From Limnephilus marmoratus (Eukaryota; Arthropoda; Insecta; Trichoptera; Limnephilidae): a DNA stretch of 64,000 nt. The notes under the pieces are model-generated. The model was given only the letters and a program-made list of their open reading frames with translations, was not told the DNA's origin and made no database searches. The DNA is taken from contig OU862908.1 of assembly GCA_917880885.1 (NCBI GenBank), positions 52,039,819 through 52,103,818 on the forward strand, in the 5' to 3' direction. Position numbers and translations under genes: made by a program. Positions 21,585 to 33,773 of this stretch are shown here, one piece after another. How positions within the stretch are numbered: the first letter of the stretch is position 1; every line of letters starts with the position of its first letter.

Positions 21585-22685
21585 TGGGAGGAGGGTACGG
21601 GTACCGCCGCCCCGGAACGATTTATTAGATTATCTACAGTAGTTCACACCAAATCACCAAATTTACCACGCTTAGGTTCCCGGGTTGCGTATTTCCTTTT
21701 CAGTGTTCAATACGAGGCAACACGGGTTTGTAACGCCATTTATTCACCAAACCCGTGTCGAGTAAGCGGATCCTACTATGCACGGGTTCATACAAAACCT
21801 CCTAGACTCCCACGGTTTGTAACGCCAATTCCCTTCCCAAACCCGTGTTCAGTACGAGGCATGTTAAGTGAATGCATTATAGACAAGTTTGTACCTGTAT
21901 TTATAACAGCAGAACATGGAAAGAAATGTATTAGAATATTTACACATAACCGCTAGACAAACGCTGCTTTGCCAAACAAACCATTCAAAACCTGGGATGT
22001 TTCTTTTAAATTATGATGACATGCGAGTTTATTTTAGAAAATTAATTTTATAAGATTGGTACTATAAAATGTTATAAGTACTATATTATAAAGTGTTTTA
22101 ATTTAAAGGCTGTTTGCACATTTCCTTTTTTATGTTATATCTAATCACGTTTGGAGGACGCGTGCCTCGTACTGTACACGGGTTTGGGAAGGGAATTGGC
22201 GTTACAAACCCGTGCACAATAGGATGCCTCTTGCCTTCTACTGGATACGGGTTTGGAGAAAAAATGGCATTACAAACCCTTGTTGATTTCGAGGCATGGT
22301 TGCCTCGTATTGAACACGGAAAAGAAAATACGCTCCCGGGTTCATGGGTTAAGGTTTGTCCGGAACTTGGCCATGGATACATCTGCCCACCAACTGCGTG
22401 GCATGCCATATCGGGAGAGACTGGTTGAGGAGACCTTTTCACCTCTCCAGCAGGACCCTCTCGGAACATCGCCTTGCACCACAGTGGGAGGGACAGATTC
22501 ATACGTCCGTCACTCCTGGACACACTGACCCCCAGATTCTTACCCAACCCTCACACTTTTTTCCTTCCCAGAACTTCCTATCCTTCTTTTCCTAAAAATA
22601 CCCTCCACGCATCATCCCCAAGATTGAAATAGGTCCTGATGGGATTTATTTTCCTCACGGCCTCCTATGTGGAACTAACGTAAAA
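21585..22685 (+). mobile_element. SINE-like element, split by long-TIR element
   Basis: The left part (21585-21686) has TTTGGGAGGAGGGTACGGGT and GCCGCCCCGGAACGATTTA as in the copy at 35560. After the insertion at 21687-22333 the body resumes at CCCGGGTTCATGGG and runs through GACTGGTTGAGGAGACC, ACTCCTGGACACACTGACCC and the 3' hairpin region (CCCTCCACGCATC, GGTCCTGATGGG, CACGGCCTCCTATGTGGA) to ACGTAAAAAAG. This is one of the most complete copies of the family. Confidence 0.75.
21687..22333. mobile_element. Long-TIR element, terminus GCGTATTT, 9-bp TSD (Mutator-like)
   Basis: Arms of about 180-200 bp (21687-21870 and 22145-22333) are reverse complements at roughly 80-90% by eye. The outermost bases are GCGTATTTCCTTTTC and its complement. 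The 9-bp flank TCCCGGGTT is identical at 21678-21686 and 22334-22342. Each arm contains repeats of CACGGGTTTGTAACGCCA and CAAACCCGTG words. The 275-bp centre is AT-rich and non-coding. Long TIRs with 9-bp duplications are the signature of Mutator-like elements; no transposase is present. Open frames over the arms are artefacts. Confidence 0.8.
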
Positions 22686-23754
22686 AAGTCGGTCATTTAT
22701 AGCGTTATCAGCTCTGTAAAATATTTCGCATTCGTGACTTATTTTGTTTCGTTGTTTTCAGCGTAGCAGGTTTATTTAATTTTAAAATTGCAAGGTTTGT
22801 AATGCTTCACAATTAATAAAATGAATTCTTGTGACAGCCGTTTCATCTTTGAAAGACTTTGAAATAATTATATTCATATACGAGACGGTGTAATAAGAGG
22901 TTTTAATGAAACATTTGGGAATTAGGACGTAAATAAATATCTGTCTAGACTTAAAACTAACGAATTTGAAACATCTACAAAATAGAACTTGAGAAAATCC
23001 CCAGCTGATGTATAGCTCTATACTCGTAGATTACTAATAATATCTACTGCGTTTTATTAGCCATATTTATTATACCAACTCAGAAAGATAAAATAATGTA
23101 GTAATGATAAATTATAAACTCTATTGTTGGCTACCAAGCTATAGTTTTGTAAAGGCTTTGTGACCGCATAGAAACGATTTTTTTTAATGTTAAATTTGTA
23201 AAGAGTAATCGAGTTACATGAAAATAAATGCAAATACCCTTCGTAAAATTGAAAATCCCTGATCGTGATTAAGTAATTCGACGGAACGTGCGGCGTAATG
23301 CAATACACAACGCTCCATAAAACATCTATTTTCAGAACAATTGTTTTGAAATCGCATTATTACGTCTCGGAATTGTTTTCACGTTATGTCTATAAATAGT
23401 AGCAAAAATGCCGAAGGGCCCGTAACACGTATTAAACGATTGTCCTCAAATAGATTTGGAGGCCATTTAGAAATAATGACGGTCCAACGACTGCGACCCG
23501 GGAAGGCTGTCCTACGTTTTTTAAATACATTCCGTTAGACCCATTTATATAGTCCTAGCTGAAAAATAGTACAGATCAAAAACAATCAGATATCCTACGC
23601 CGATAGAATTTTATATTGTGAATCTTATTTAATTTTTACAGGCTCCAAAGGTTCTTATAGGAAAAACTCGTGTAAGGAATACCAGATTACAGAATACCCC
23701 AAAATCACAAGTGTGTCTACCCAGAAGCAAGGCCGAAGAAGTGGAGGACTGACT
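22686..23754. other. No gene seen
   Basis: AT-rich; small unrecognised open frames (for example 23057-23308 minus). A GC-richer patch at 23460-23515 has no recognisable content. Confidence 0.4.
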
Positions 23755-24222
23755 TCGGAACACCTCTGCCACAGGTCATCCCAAGTGGTTCGCTACGTTT
23801 GGTGACTTATCAGGGGTGCCCGGGTTCATGGGACAAGGTTGGTCCTTGGTCCAAGGTCTTGGCGGCAAATGCGTCTGCGTTGCAGGCCGGATCGGGAGAG
23901 ACTGGTTGAGGGAGGCCTTTTGATCTCTCCAGCAGGACTCTCTCGGAAAATTGCCTTGCACACCAGTTGGAGGGTTGGATTTATACCTCCATTACTCCTG
24001 GACACACTGACCCCAGATTCCTACCTACCCTACATACATGTTTCCCTCCCAGAACTTGATCTTATTCCTTTCTTAAAAACACCCTACACACAGTAGCCTC
24101 AAATATCACACAGGCCCTGCGGGGAATTATTTTTCACGGGGCCTCTTGTGTGGATCTGATGTTCTTTTGATTGAGTTTCGCTAATATTGTCTTCATTTAA
24201 TTAAATAAAAAAAAGAAGTTTG
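23755..24222 (+). mobile_element. SINE-like element, near complete
   Basis: From CTCTGCCACAGGTCATCCC through TTCGCTACGTTTGGTGAC, GTGCCCGGGTTCATGGGA, AGAGACTGGTTGAGGGAGG and CTCCTGGACACACTGACCC to the 3' hairpin (CCCTACACACAG, GGCCCTGCGGGG, GGGGCCTCTTGTGTGG). A further segment with TTGAGTTTCGCTAATATTG and an A-rich tail follows, shared with the copy at 16552. Both TTTCCTTCCCAGAACT-like and CTTTCTTAAAAACACC stretches of the family body are present. Confidence 0.75.
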
Positions 24223-24224
24223 GG

Positions 24225-24850
24225 GAATGGTTGGAAGTCAAAGGACCAGAGCCAGTGGAGAATATTATTGTGGAAGAGTCCATAATGAAAGAGAACAGAA
24301 TAAATTTCAAATTCTCCAAAACAGAGCAATGCGAATAATACTCCGAAGAAATAGATTTTCAAAAATAATTAAAATGTTAAAGGAACTTAATTGGTTAACA
24401 GTGAAACAAATACTGACCTTGAACACGTTGATATTTATTCACAAAATATTAAACAACATGTTACCAAAATACTTCACAAATAAAATCGTATACAATAAGG
24501 ACATTCACAGACATTACACAAGGACTTGCAAGGAAATAAGATTAAACAAAAAGGACAAAACGAATACGCAAAACAGTCTGCTGTACAAAGGAATTAAGTT
24601 ATATAACACACTACCAGAAACTCTTAAGTCCTCACCAATTGAAAAGTTCAAGATGGATTGTAGGAGCTACATAAAACAAAAACAAAAAATTTTGTGATTT
24701 CAAAAAATTTTGTGAATTTAAAATATTATAATTAAAAAAAAAAAACTGCAATGTGAAATATTATAATCAATTAGAAATTTGTAAACTTAAATGTACAAAT
24801 TACTAAAATAAAATTCAAATAAAATTCAAATAAAAAAAATAAAAAAAATA
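24225..24850 (+). pseudogene. 5'-truncated CR1/Jockey-like LINE, intact 3' frame
   Basis: The frame 24227-24697 encodes about 156 residues of the RT C-terminal region: FQILQNRAMRIILRRNRFS at about residue 31, LKELNWLTVKQILTLNTLIF at about 50, and SLLYKGIKLYNTLPETLKSS near 120. The frame is uninterrupted. An A-rich tail with ATTCAAATAAA repeats follows to about 24850. It starts right behind the tail of the SINE-like copy at 23755-24222. The ATG at the start is not the family's start; the element is truncated upstream. Confidence 0.8.
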
Positions 24851-26009
24851 TATACCAACCAGGTTGTAGAGCCGTGATTAAGACGTAAGCTAATAACATA
24901 AATGTTAACAGTTAAAATCCGCTCCTAACGGCTCCGCGGGTTTTTGCAGTAGTTTTGTAACAAACTTCACTTACGAAAATGATTTATTCGAAGTCGGGTT
25001 ATTAAATTTGAACCGTGCAGACGATAGGGTATTAATACTATCAGATCAGGTAACGTCAATGAACTTAGGGTTGAGCTGTGTTGCGCTTTCTCCTCCTTGA
25101 GTTAACATTTCAGACACCCTCGCAATGTTCATTATGTCTGGTGTACAAAGTTGTTTCGCTGTAACGCTTAATTCTCACTCTGAAAGTTAACCAACATCAT
25201 GAATAGCCTTAAATTATATTGAAGGCTATTCCAGGAAAGGGGATGTATATAATAAGTGAATACCCTTTCCTTGCATAATATAAATCCCAAATAGGTGCCT
25301 ATTCAGACAGTAACTACATTGAGAATAGTACCAGACGAATGAATACCAATACCTATATTATGTCAAAAACTCGAATGCCATTTCCTAAGGTCCCAATATT
25401 TTGGCGAAAGTATTATTGATTAAATATAAATACACAAAATAAATGTTTTTTTACCAATTTTTTATTTAAATACTAAGAGCGATCTTTTACATTGTGGCCC
25501 ATATTGTTTTAAACGAGTTGATATACGCAAAATAATAATATTATTGAGCTTTAGATACCTGTAGAACCTTGTCAAATTTACTCTCAAAGTCCTCTTCTTT
25601 CTTCCTCTTTATCTCTTTATTGGATCAATCAAGCAAAGGATTTGAAAATCCCTCTTTGTCAAAATAATCAAACTTTTACTAAAATGGATCTACAACATCG
25701 TATCCATTTTGTTTTATCTCGAGTTTTAAATACTTGAATTCAAATAAATTGTCACCGATTCAATGATCCGTAGTGAAATAAATTTCTCAAAAAGATTTCA
25801 ACTTTGAACTTCTTAGAGTGAAAAAAGTTACCCAAATTGCTTTTCGTAATGGTTCTTAGAAATTTTCCAAAAAAGTTATGGATAGCAAACAGGTGAGGCT
25901 TGAATTTGAAAAATGGGACTTTTTGTCCCATTTTGAAAAGTTTCGCTTAGATATCAAATATATAATATTTTTAGGATATCTTCCTTTTTTTTTAGGATAA
26001 ACCTTTATT
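24851..26009. other. No gene seen; one hairpin
   Basis: AT-rich. AAAATGGGAC at 25910-25919 pairs with GTCCCATTTT at 25925-25934 around a T5 loop. No coding sequence or element ends found. Confidence 0.4.
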
Positions 26010-26265
26010 GGATAACCAACACCTCTGCCATAGGTCACCCCAAGTGGTTCGCTACGTTTGGTGATTTAGCAGGGGTGCCCGGGTGCATGGGGTGAGGTTT
26101 GTCTAGGTCTTGGAGGCGGATGACCAGGACATACTGAACCCCAGATTCCTACCCACCCCTTAAACCCTTTTCCTTCCCAGAACTCTCCTCTCCTTCCTTT
26201 CCTTAAAAAAACCCTCCACACAGCATCCCCAAAGATGACATGTGTGGAGCTCGTGTAAAAAAAAA
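26010..26265 (+). mobile_element. SINE-like element, internally deleted
   Basis: Begins GGATAACCAACACCTCTGCC and carries TTCGCTACGTTTGGTGA and GGGTGCCCGGGTGCATGGGG, then skips much of the body to CCAGATTCCTACCCACCCC and TCCTTCCCAGAACT. It ends with the outer hairpin strands CCCTCCACACAGCATCCCC and TGTGTGGAGCTCGTGT and a poly(A) run; the inner hairpin is missing. Confidence 0.75.
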
Positions 26266-26742
26266 AAACTTCCGATTGTAATTCTGGTGAAAGATGGAAA
26301 AAAAACGTAAGATTACTTGTGATTGAAATTTAAATCGTTAAAAAATTATTACTGTTACCGGGGTTGATATTGATATCCTGCAAGTAGGTAAACATCAAAC
26401 ACCCCTTTACATTACTGGCGCCAACAGCACCACTTTACTTCAAAACTTGATGATTGACGCAATTAAAATAATTACTACATCGAGAATTCGGTCTCGCTTG
26501 ACAATATTTAAAAAAATTCTAATTGATAATGTTATTAAGGATTATGATTAACAAAAATGCGCAGATTATCTTCATTAGTCTCAGGTTTGCCACTATCTTA
26601 CCAAAAATCTCCCGATCCTCAGAAACCAGAAGAGATCTTCCAACAACACCTGTTTTCTGACTAATTTTCTTCAGCCACTGAAATCTCCTTCACCCTACAC
26701 CCATTCGTCTTCCACTCCTCCTCGTAAGTCCTAATATTATTT
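26266..26742. other. No gene seen
   Basis: AT-rich with no supported feature. Confidence 0.4.
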
Positions 26743-27445
26743 TATTTTTTTACATTAACTCCATACAGGGAAATTATTTTCCTCAGGGCCTATGTCATCT
26801 GAGATGCTGTGGGGAGGGTCTTGTTGAGGGGAGGAAGGAATGAACATTGGTCTTGAAGAGACCCATGTTGTAGGAAAGAGGAAACACAAAGGCCGGAAAA
26901 TCATTCCACAACCGAGCTGTTGCCACGAGTCGAAGAAGCGACCAGTTCTCATGTGACAAATGTCAACCGTCTACATATGTTGGGCACACGTTTGGCGTTT
27001 TTTCCGACTATGCACCGGTGCCGCGGGGATCAATGACGCTAGTTCCTCGGAGCATCTTCCATTGTAATACCGGTTGAACAAGGATAGCATTCCCACCCGA
27101 CGCCTGTGCTCTAAAGATTGCAATCCGTCTGTTAAGATGGGAGAATCTATCAAACGGACCGCCCTATGAATCTATCTTTCTACCTATGAGAATCTATCAA
27201 ACGGCTGCCAAATTCAACCGTGGGGCGCACTTGTAATTTGTACAGGGTTAGCAGTTGTGTACTATTAAAGTATCTGCGGGCCCTGTACAGTATGCCCAGT
27301 TTTTGGGAAGGTAACTTTACTCTGGCTTCGATGGAGCCCCCATATCTGAGTTGGTCACTTAGAGTTACACCAAGCATATCAATGGAGGGTCTGTTCGGAA
27401 GATTGCTTCCGTTGAAGAAGACTAGTTTTTCATTTCGATTAGATA
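26743..27445 (-). pseudogene. LINE with structured 3' end, copy C
   Basis: On the minus strand the 27180-27377 frame encodes MLGVTLSDQLRYGG, QKLGILYRARRYFNSTQLL and LYKLQVRPTVEFGS, and 26971-27153 encodes IDSPILTDGLQSLEHRRRVG followed by LFNRYYNGRCSEELASLIP; the intervening DNA contains a short duplicated stretch, so the frame is broken. The 3' end retains GGAGGGTC/CTCCATACAGGG hairpin strands partly deleted. Colinear with copies A and B. Confidence 0.8.
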
Positions 27446-28227
27446 TACCTATAATTCAACGTACATCCATACATTAGGATTTATTTGTGGTCTTCTCTGG
27501 AAAATGGTGTTTACTTACGTACTGGGTGACCTGTTCTTTGATAAGTATTTTAGCTCGTAGCATAATATGTATGAAGTATGGCATTGGTACTATTGGAATC
27601 GCCTCAGCACCTTCAGTGACCGGTCCATAGTATCTCCAATAATCTCCAGCACAGCCACATTTTCAATATTTCTGTTTGTCCACTGAATGTGCTCGTAATG
27701 AGAATTCGCTGAAACAATGAGAAAAGCTCTTATTTCTTCTTGAAACGATGGCTAATAATTTTATTTACAGCTAGGATGGCTGTCATCTAAAACGTCACCT
27801 ATTTTTTTAGCAATCAAATCAATAACGACAAGCCAATTATTATCACGTTTGTAAAAATTAAAAGTAATCCACACTTCAGATCTCGGGTCTAATTTTGGCG
27901 AACGCAACTGAAAACTAATAACTGTTATTGAAAGGTGATGAAATACGCTTCCAACTTTTATAATTCGAAATAAACGTTATCATTTTTGAAATATATATTT
28001 TTTAATGCAAACATGAAACTTATGTTTTTTCTATCTAAAATTACTGATAACAAAACAAATAAATAATAAATATTAAGCAAATGTATTATAAATGTTATAT
28101 TTAACTCACTTTTTTATTGTTTCATGCGAAAATAATTAATAAAAAAATCCCAAAATTTCACAATTTTTTTTCAAATTGCGGGCGAAAACTTTGGTTTCAT
28201 AAAGGTGTAAATTTTATTAATAACTAG
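27446..28227. other. No gene seen
   Basis: Sequence at 27590-27715 is less AT-rich than its surroundings but has no open frame I recognise. The remainder is AT-rich. Confidence 0.4.
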
Positions 28228-28500
28228 CAGACCCGGCCACGCGTTGCAGTGGCTAACGAAACACAACGCCATTACCCAACCTTTATAAAATCCATACCAC
28301 CCGCTTGCCAGCTGCCCGCTGCCCGCTGCCCGAATTGAATATTTGAATTTCTCGGCTTTTTTCTACTATAATTAGCATATATTATACATATAATCCTTCG
28401 TCTTGAATCACTCTACCTATTGGTAAAAACCGCATGAAAACCCGTTGCGTAGTTTAAAAGATCTACGCGCACATACATTTTGAGCAACTTCGTTTTATAC
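28228..28500 (+). repeat. ACTAGC-type dispersed repeat, copy
   Basis: Opens AACTAGCAGACCCGGCCACG then GCGTTGCAGTGGCTAACG, includes three GCCCGCT-type repeats at about 28308-28330, and ends with a degenerate AAACCCGTTGCGTAGTTTAA segment. Right limit approximate. Confidence 0.6.
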
Positions 28501-30034
28501 TATGTAATGATTGTGTTAGTTTGAATATACAGTGTGGTGTTTTTTTCTTTCTAACACCGTTTAGATCATATTTCTAACCATGGTAGTAAGGGAGACACAA
28601 CGATTTCTAAGACTCCTATACGAGTTGTTCTAAAAAGCGAACAATTTAGACTGAGGAGTTAAAACCAAAATTTTATTGGTTTTTATATGAAAAATGGGTT
28701 TCCATATTTAACATCGTAAATAATGCGCAAATAGGATCACCTATACGACTTTAATATTTTCCAATATGCAGTTATGTATGATATGAGTCCACTTTATCTG
28801 AAATGAAATTCCGTCTTACTTTTATGATCAAATAAAAATGCTCAATATGACGTTTAATCAAATAGCAATAAACTTTGCAGAATCCATTTTTATGTGGGTC
28901 GACTAATATCCTTTGGGTAGAGGAAATATTATATTAATAAAAGCTTGTTTACGGTTTTTTATAAGAGTAAAGGGGTATTATAAAAATCTTAATGTTTCTT
29001 TTGAATAAATCATATTTATCCCAAATTCATACTACCCCAACCATTGAAATAAAATTCCAATTTGATCAATTTCCAATCATCGCTTTTGGGGTAGTTCGTA
29101 TTCAGTTGAACCAATGTTACTGCGTGTGTAATCCTTCGGTATGGGAACTAAACTGTTTTGGAAAGAAAAACCATTGGTGATAAGATTATTTCAGATCAGA
29201 AAAAAGCAACGAGAACTAAAAATAAATACCAAAGGCATATCTATATTGAATTTTCTGAAAAAATCGTTCTTGGAAGAAAACGTAAAAAAAATTGAATGAA
29301 AGCTAACCGCAGGTATGAAAAATATGAAATGTTTATTGGTTTTTCAGCCATTCCGTTCGTCTACCCATTTCGCTCAAGGCAAATTTATATAATGATATTA
29401 AAAAATGATTTTTCAAGTAAGAAGAAACAAGCTCGACCCCGCATTCCCAATTTTAACCGATTTATAACATAATTCCCTTAAAAATTTTAAGTTTTTAATT
29501 TCTAAAAAAAATATATGTTATTTTTGGAGATAATACCTGCGAGCCGAAACGATAAAATTATATGAACTTCCCTCTATGGAAAAAAAATCGTAAAATACGC
29601 TCCGAAAATTATTAAAAATACACTTTCTTCTTCTATTTAACATATTAAAGGTTTGAAAAAATCACAGTTCATCTTTAAATGCTACTACATTTTTTAAGAG
29701 ATTTGGGCTCTGTTTTAAACGAGCCGTGTTATATTAAATATTTTCACAAATTTCACTTAATTATAATAGGTTTTTTTACATTAGCTCGCTACCTCTAATA
29801 TTCATTTTATATTATAACCTGGCCTTAACCAACAAATAAGAAATATCAGGACATCGAAAGTGACGTCAAAAAAAAATATTTATGAATATTTGAATGTTCA
29901 GTAATATTCATGTCAGGTAGGTAAATAGGTAACACATATGATTAAAAGGCACCCAACGCTCAACCTTAATTTCCGTTTCATGTTGACCATTTATTTCGGA
30001 CTTGACATATTAAGTACCATTCATCTCTTCCAGT
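28501..30034. other. No gene seen
   Basis: AT-rich. Open frame 28992-29180 is unrecognised. No paired element ends found. Confidence 0.4.
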
Positions 30035-30310
30035 TGGCCGACCCTGACCGACGCTCGCCAACCACTTGTTCCGACGCCGTCGCCATGGCAACGGACGCCG
30101 CGTCGATCGGCGTCACCCCGTTCCTTTCCTCGGCCTCCCGGGCCCGCCCGGTGGGAGGGGGGGAGGAGGAGGGAGGGACAGATCCTCCCACGCCGCCGGG
30201 GATAACAGACCGGAAGGGAAAACAACCGCCTGGACCCGCCTCGGACAGAGCCTTCCGGGCCACGGTCTGCTCTGGCGCTGAACCGACAGATGGACGCGAT
30301 TAGAGGACCG
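30035..30310 (+). other. GC-rich, CpG-rich block; candidate host exon or promoter
   Basis: This is the only long GC-rich stretch (about 270 bases) in an AT-rich window and it does not match any repeat here. On the plus strand it is preceded by CATCTCTTCCAG, a plausible splice acceptor, and followed by GGTATTTACT, a possible donor. A plus-strand frame is open from 29938 to the TAG at 30301-30303; within the block it reads LADPDRRSPTTCSDAV and a Gly/Glu/Pro-rich low-complexity segment. A minus-strand frame is open too. No domain is recognisable, so coding, strand and splicing are all unproven. Confidence 0.3.
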
Positions 30311-30504
30311 GTATTTACTTAAAGAATTCCCTTTTCATTAAAAAGCGGGTTTATTACCGAGAACTTGAGTAAGTGCAGAATCAAGTGGTTTTAAATCGAA
30401 ATAAAAGTTCTAGAAGTTTGATGCATTCATGAAAACGTTTTAATTACAAGGCATTTTATAAAATAATCAAAACTTGGTGATAAAATTTTTCGTAAATAAC
30501 ACTT
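30311..30504. other. No gene seen
   Basis: AT-rich spacer between the GC-rich block and a LINE fragment. Confidence 0.4.
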
Positions 30505-30760
30505 TGAAATGAGGAACATAATTTCCTCGGGGCCTTTGTCGTCTGGGAATGCTGTGTGGAGGTTCTTTTTGAGGAGAGATAGGAGTGAACATGGTTCATG
30601 AGTCATGATTATTGATGAGACTTATAGGAGGTAGGAAACACAGAAGCCGGCCAATCGTTCAAAGCCGAGCTGTTGAACTCAAGAACGAGTTGTGGAAACT
30701 ACCCGTTCGTGTGTGACAAATGTTGACAGTGTACAGGTGTTGGGCGCGCGTTTTAATCTA
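30505..30760 (-). pseudogene. LINE with structured 3' end, copy D (3' fragment)
   Basis: The 3' end strands (TTCCTCGGGGCC, GATGCTGTGTGGAGG in plus-strand order with changes) and the minus-strand coding words corresponding to NTCTLSTFVTHERVV-like degraded sequence align with the other copies. There is a small insertion around 30590-30620. Too decayed to translate. Confidence 0.65.
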
Positions 30761-31647
30761 CAAAAAAGATAACTAAATGCGGAGCAAGAAAATATATTTA
30801 ATGGGTTTGTTTGACCTTTATAATATCACTTTTATTTAGCAGAAACTAGATAATTCAATTTGCAGGGCTATACTATTTTTGGCACTATGAAAAAACAAAC
30901 AATAAAACAAACAGAATGATTAATTACTTGTAATTAACTTTTCCACTGAGTACCAAGAAAACTCTGGTTATTATTATAAGTTAGCAAACGTATTCTCATA
31001 ACTAACAATCAATTCTAATTACCTTTCTGTTCGTTGAGCAGCAAGAATGTAATTCAAAACACAAGACAAATAATGTAAGCCTCTAACTAAAGTTAACTTC
31101 ATTATGTCGACTTGTCTTCATGTATATATGTAAATGTATGTATTTTCTAATATAATTACTTGTACATATTAACATACTTTCTGTACATACTCGCATTTTA
31201 CAATGGCACTACTCCAAAATTCAAAAACGAGAAATGTTTTCTCTTTTTGAGTTGGTAGTTTCGTTAAAAAGAAATTAATGTATTGTAATTAGTTTTAAGA
31301 ACCACATATTTCACTTAAAATCTGTAGGTATATGTGTGTTTTTTTTTAAATAAAAAAAAATATTTTGACACAACCATGTGTTATATATTTCTGTATGATA
31401 AAATGTAAATGGGAAAATCATGTAATTTGCTTTTACTCCCTTGAATTTATGACCACAAAGCCGAGTTCTAATTTCTGAGAGCAATAAATTTTTTTTCTGC
31501 AACACGAAGAGTTACTAAGTTCACGATATGATAAACACATTTTAGTTCTTTTGGGACGAGACTGAGGTAATTCAATAGAATGAAGAGTTTTATTGTAGGT
31601 ACTTTTACGACAAAAATGGATATTGTGCTGGATATTCATATCAAACT
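30761..31647. other. No gene seen
   Basis: AT-rich; small open frames unrecognised. Confidence 0.4.
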
Positions 31648-31922
31648 AGCGAGTACCCGGCGTGGTCTCGTACCCTATCGGATTCCTCTTCCCCTCCCCC
31701 TTTCCTCCCTGCCTCTAAACTGCATGAAATACACACATTTTTCAAACAACCTTTTGTAAAAAAAAATATACAAATTTCACTTTGCCAGAGCTCACCGTTA
31801 TATATAGCCTTCGCAGGCGTGCGCACAACAACTCACCAAAGTTTCATCGCAACCGGATGACTGGTTTAGGATCGCTTAAGGGACAAATAAAGAAGCAATC
31901 GTTTTTATATATTAAGATTATT
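31648..31922 (+). repeat. ACTAGC-type dispersed repeat, copy
   Basis: Opens ACTAGCGAGTACCCGGCGTG, has the pyrimidine-rich segment and TGCATGAAATACACACAT, the TATATAGCCTTCGCAGGCGT word shared with 13110-13140, then TTTCATCGCAACCGGATGA and a TTTTTATATATTAAGATTA end. Closest relative in the window is 12851-13255. Confidence 0.7.
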
Positions 31923-33060
31923 CAATTGACATTAATTAATTTGAAATAAATATCTAAGACACCATAATTATTTTGAAACAAGCGTTTGAGATTTTTAAGG
32001 TAATTATACAAATAGACTTTTTTTATTGCAAAGACATCAAATAATAAGAAAAAATATTCAAACTTTATGTAAATCAAGAATATTATCGTTTACTTAAATC
32101 ATTTAGCATCCTCTCAGAAAGTCAACGTTTCTCTGCATTTGCCAATTCATTAATTTTCTCGAGATCCGATTGCTAACATCTAAACGTCTTTCTCCCCGTC
32201 TCAGTATTCAAGTGTTCAATTAATTTAATTACTTATATTATAATCAGTGTTCTGTTAATAATCTATATTATATAATTAAACCTTATTCTTCGGTGAGTCG
32301 TTTAACTTAATGTCATATTCATACATGAAGATAAAAATGTTAAGTAATACAGAACTAATAGGAATCGTAGAGTACACCAATTCCTAAAATACATTTTTCA
32401 TAAAGACTTGATTACATTTGTAATAAATGAGGATTCTCTTGTATAAACGAATAGTTCAATTAAGCCGTAAATTCCAGTTTGCTGAATTCAACGTTGCAAA
32501 AATACGAAGTTATTTGTTAATTTAGAAGTATTGCCAGTCGTTTTTCTCCGTCGTTGCAAATCGAGGGGACATTATTTAAATATATCAGTTAAGTGTCGAT
32601 CGTATATCATTCCCTCCCTTCTAACCAGATCAGTAGTCGGCAACTTATAGAATTGCCCCATCCCTTTTTACGAAATAAATTGAAAAATAACGCCGTAGAA
32701 TTTTTTCGCTGTCAGATGCAGTTCAATTTTCCTTCATTAAAACGCAGATATGTATATATTTGAGGTTTATCAAATACGATTAAAGAATATTTTTTATTTT
32801 TATTAGGTACAAAAACTTTAAGTGTTTTTATTTTTTTTTATTTGTTAATTTCAAGAAAAAAGGGTACGGTTTTGTTGTATTATTTCACCCGCCATGCTAG
32901 GGATGTTCCTTTGTTATGGCAGGTGAAGTTAACAGATTGGAATTATACATAATATGCTTGACAAAAATAGTAATTCGATTATGTACTCGTAATTCAGATT
33001 AGGTTTAAAATATTTTACATAGTATTTAAATTAGGAAAATTAGATAGGGATTGTGGGAAG
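31923..33060. other. No gene seen
   Basis: AT-rich with no supported feature. Confidence 0.4.
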
Positions 33061-33640
33061 ATATGAAGGTAATTAGATGGATGGAGTGTAAAATGTATGT
33101 AGGTATTAGGTATTATTGATTAAGTGTTGTTAATTAATTGTTAATGTGATTCTAGGTAGCTAAATTATTTAAGGTATTATGGTTTAATTTATATTTGAAT
33201 TTATTGTAGTCAGGTTCTAATCTCAGCTCTATTGCTAGTTGATTAAACCACACAACTCCATTGTACGTGTAGTAGTGTTGTGCAAAACTGGTATGCTTTA
33301 ATGGCGTACATAAGCGACCCACTGTGTATTGCCTATTGCTCTCAACGCGTACCATGGCTTGGTGAGACTTTTAGAATAATCTTTGTATATTTGAAGCAGC
33401 GTATTTTTTATATGTGTATTTTTTAGAGATGGGACTTGAAATCTTGAAAATTCTGAGAGGTTGAATAATCTGATGGTTTCTTAGTAATAATTTTGATTAT
33501 TAATCTTTGAGTAATTTCCAGTGGCAAAATTGAGGTTTGTAGGGTCCTCCCCACGCAACGATACCGTATTGTATTATTGAATGGACTAGAGCATAGTATA
33601 CATTTTTAAGAATTTTTAAGTTAAATATATTTTTTGAATT
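33061..33640 (-). pseudogene. Decayed LINE RT remnant
   Basis: Read on the minus strand, about 33600-33540 gives YYALVHSIIQYGIVAWGG, a typical post-thumb RT block, and 33355-33152 gives RQYTVGRLCTPLKHTSFAQH with GVVWFNQLAIELR, a typical C-terminal block. Stops and frame changes separate them. Jockey/CR1-group LINE, dead. Confidence 0.65.
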
Positions 33641-33773
33641 AATAAATATTATTTTCGTTGTATAATTAGTTTTCTTAATGTATTTATAATATTGGTAATT
33701 TTGTCTTCCAATTAAGGTTACTATCTTTTAATACACCCATTTTAAAACACCTATTTTAAAACATTATATTTAA

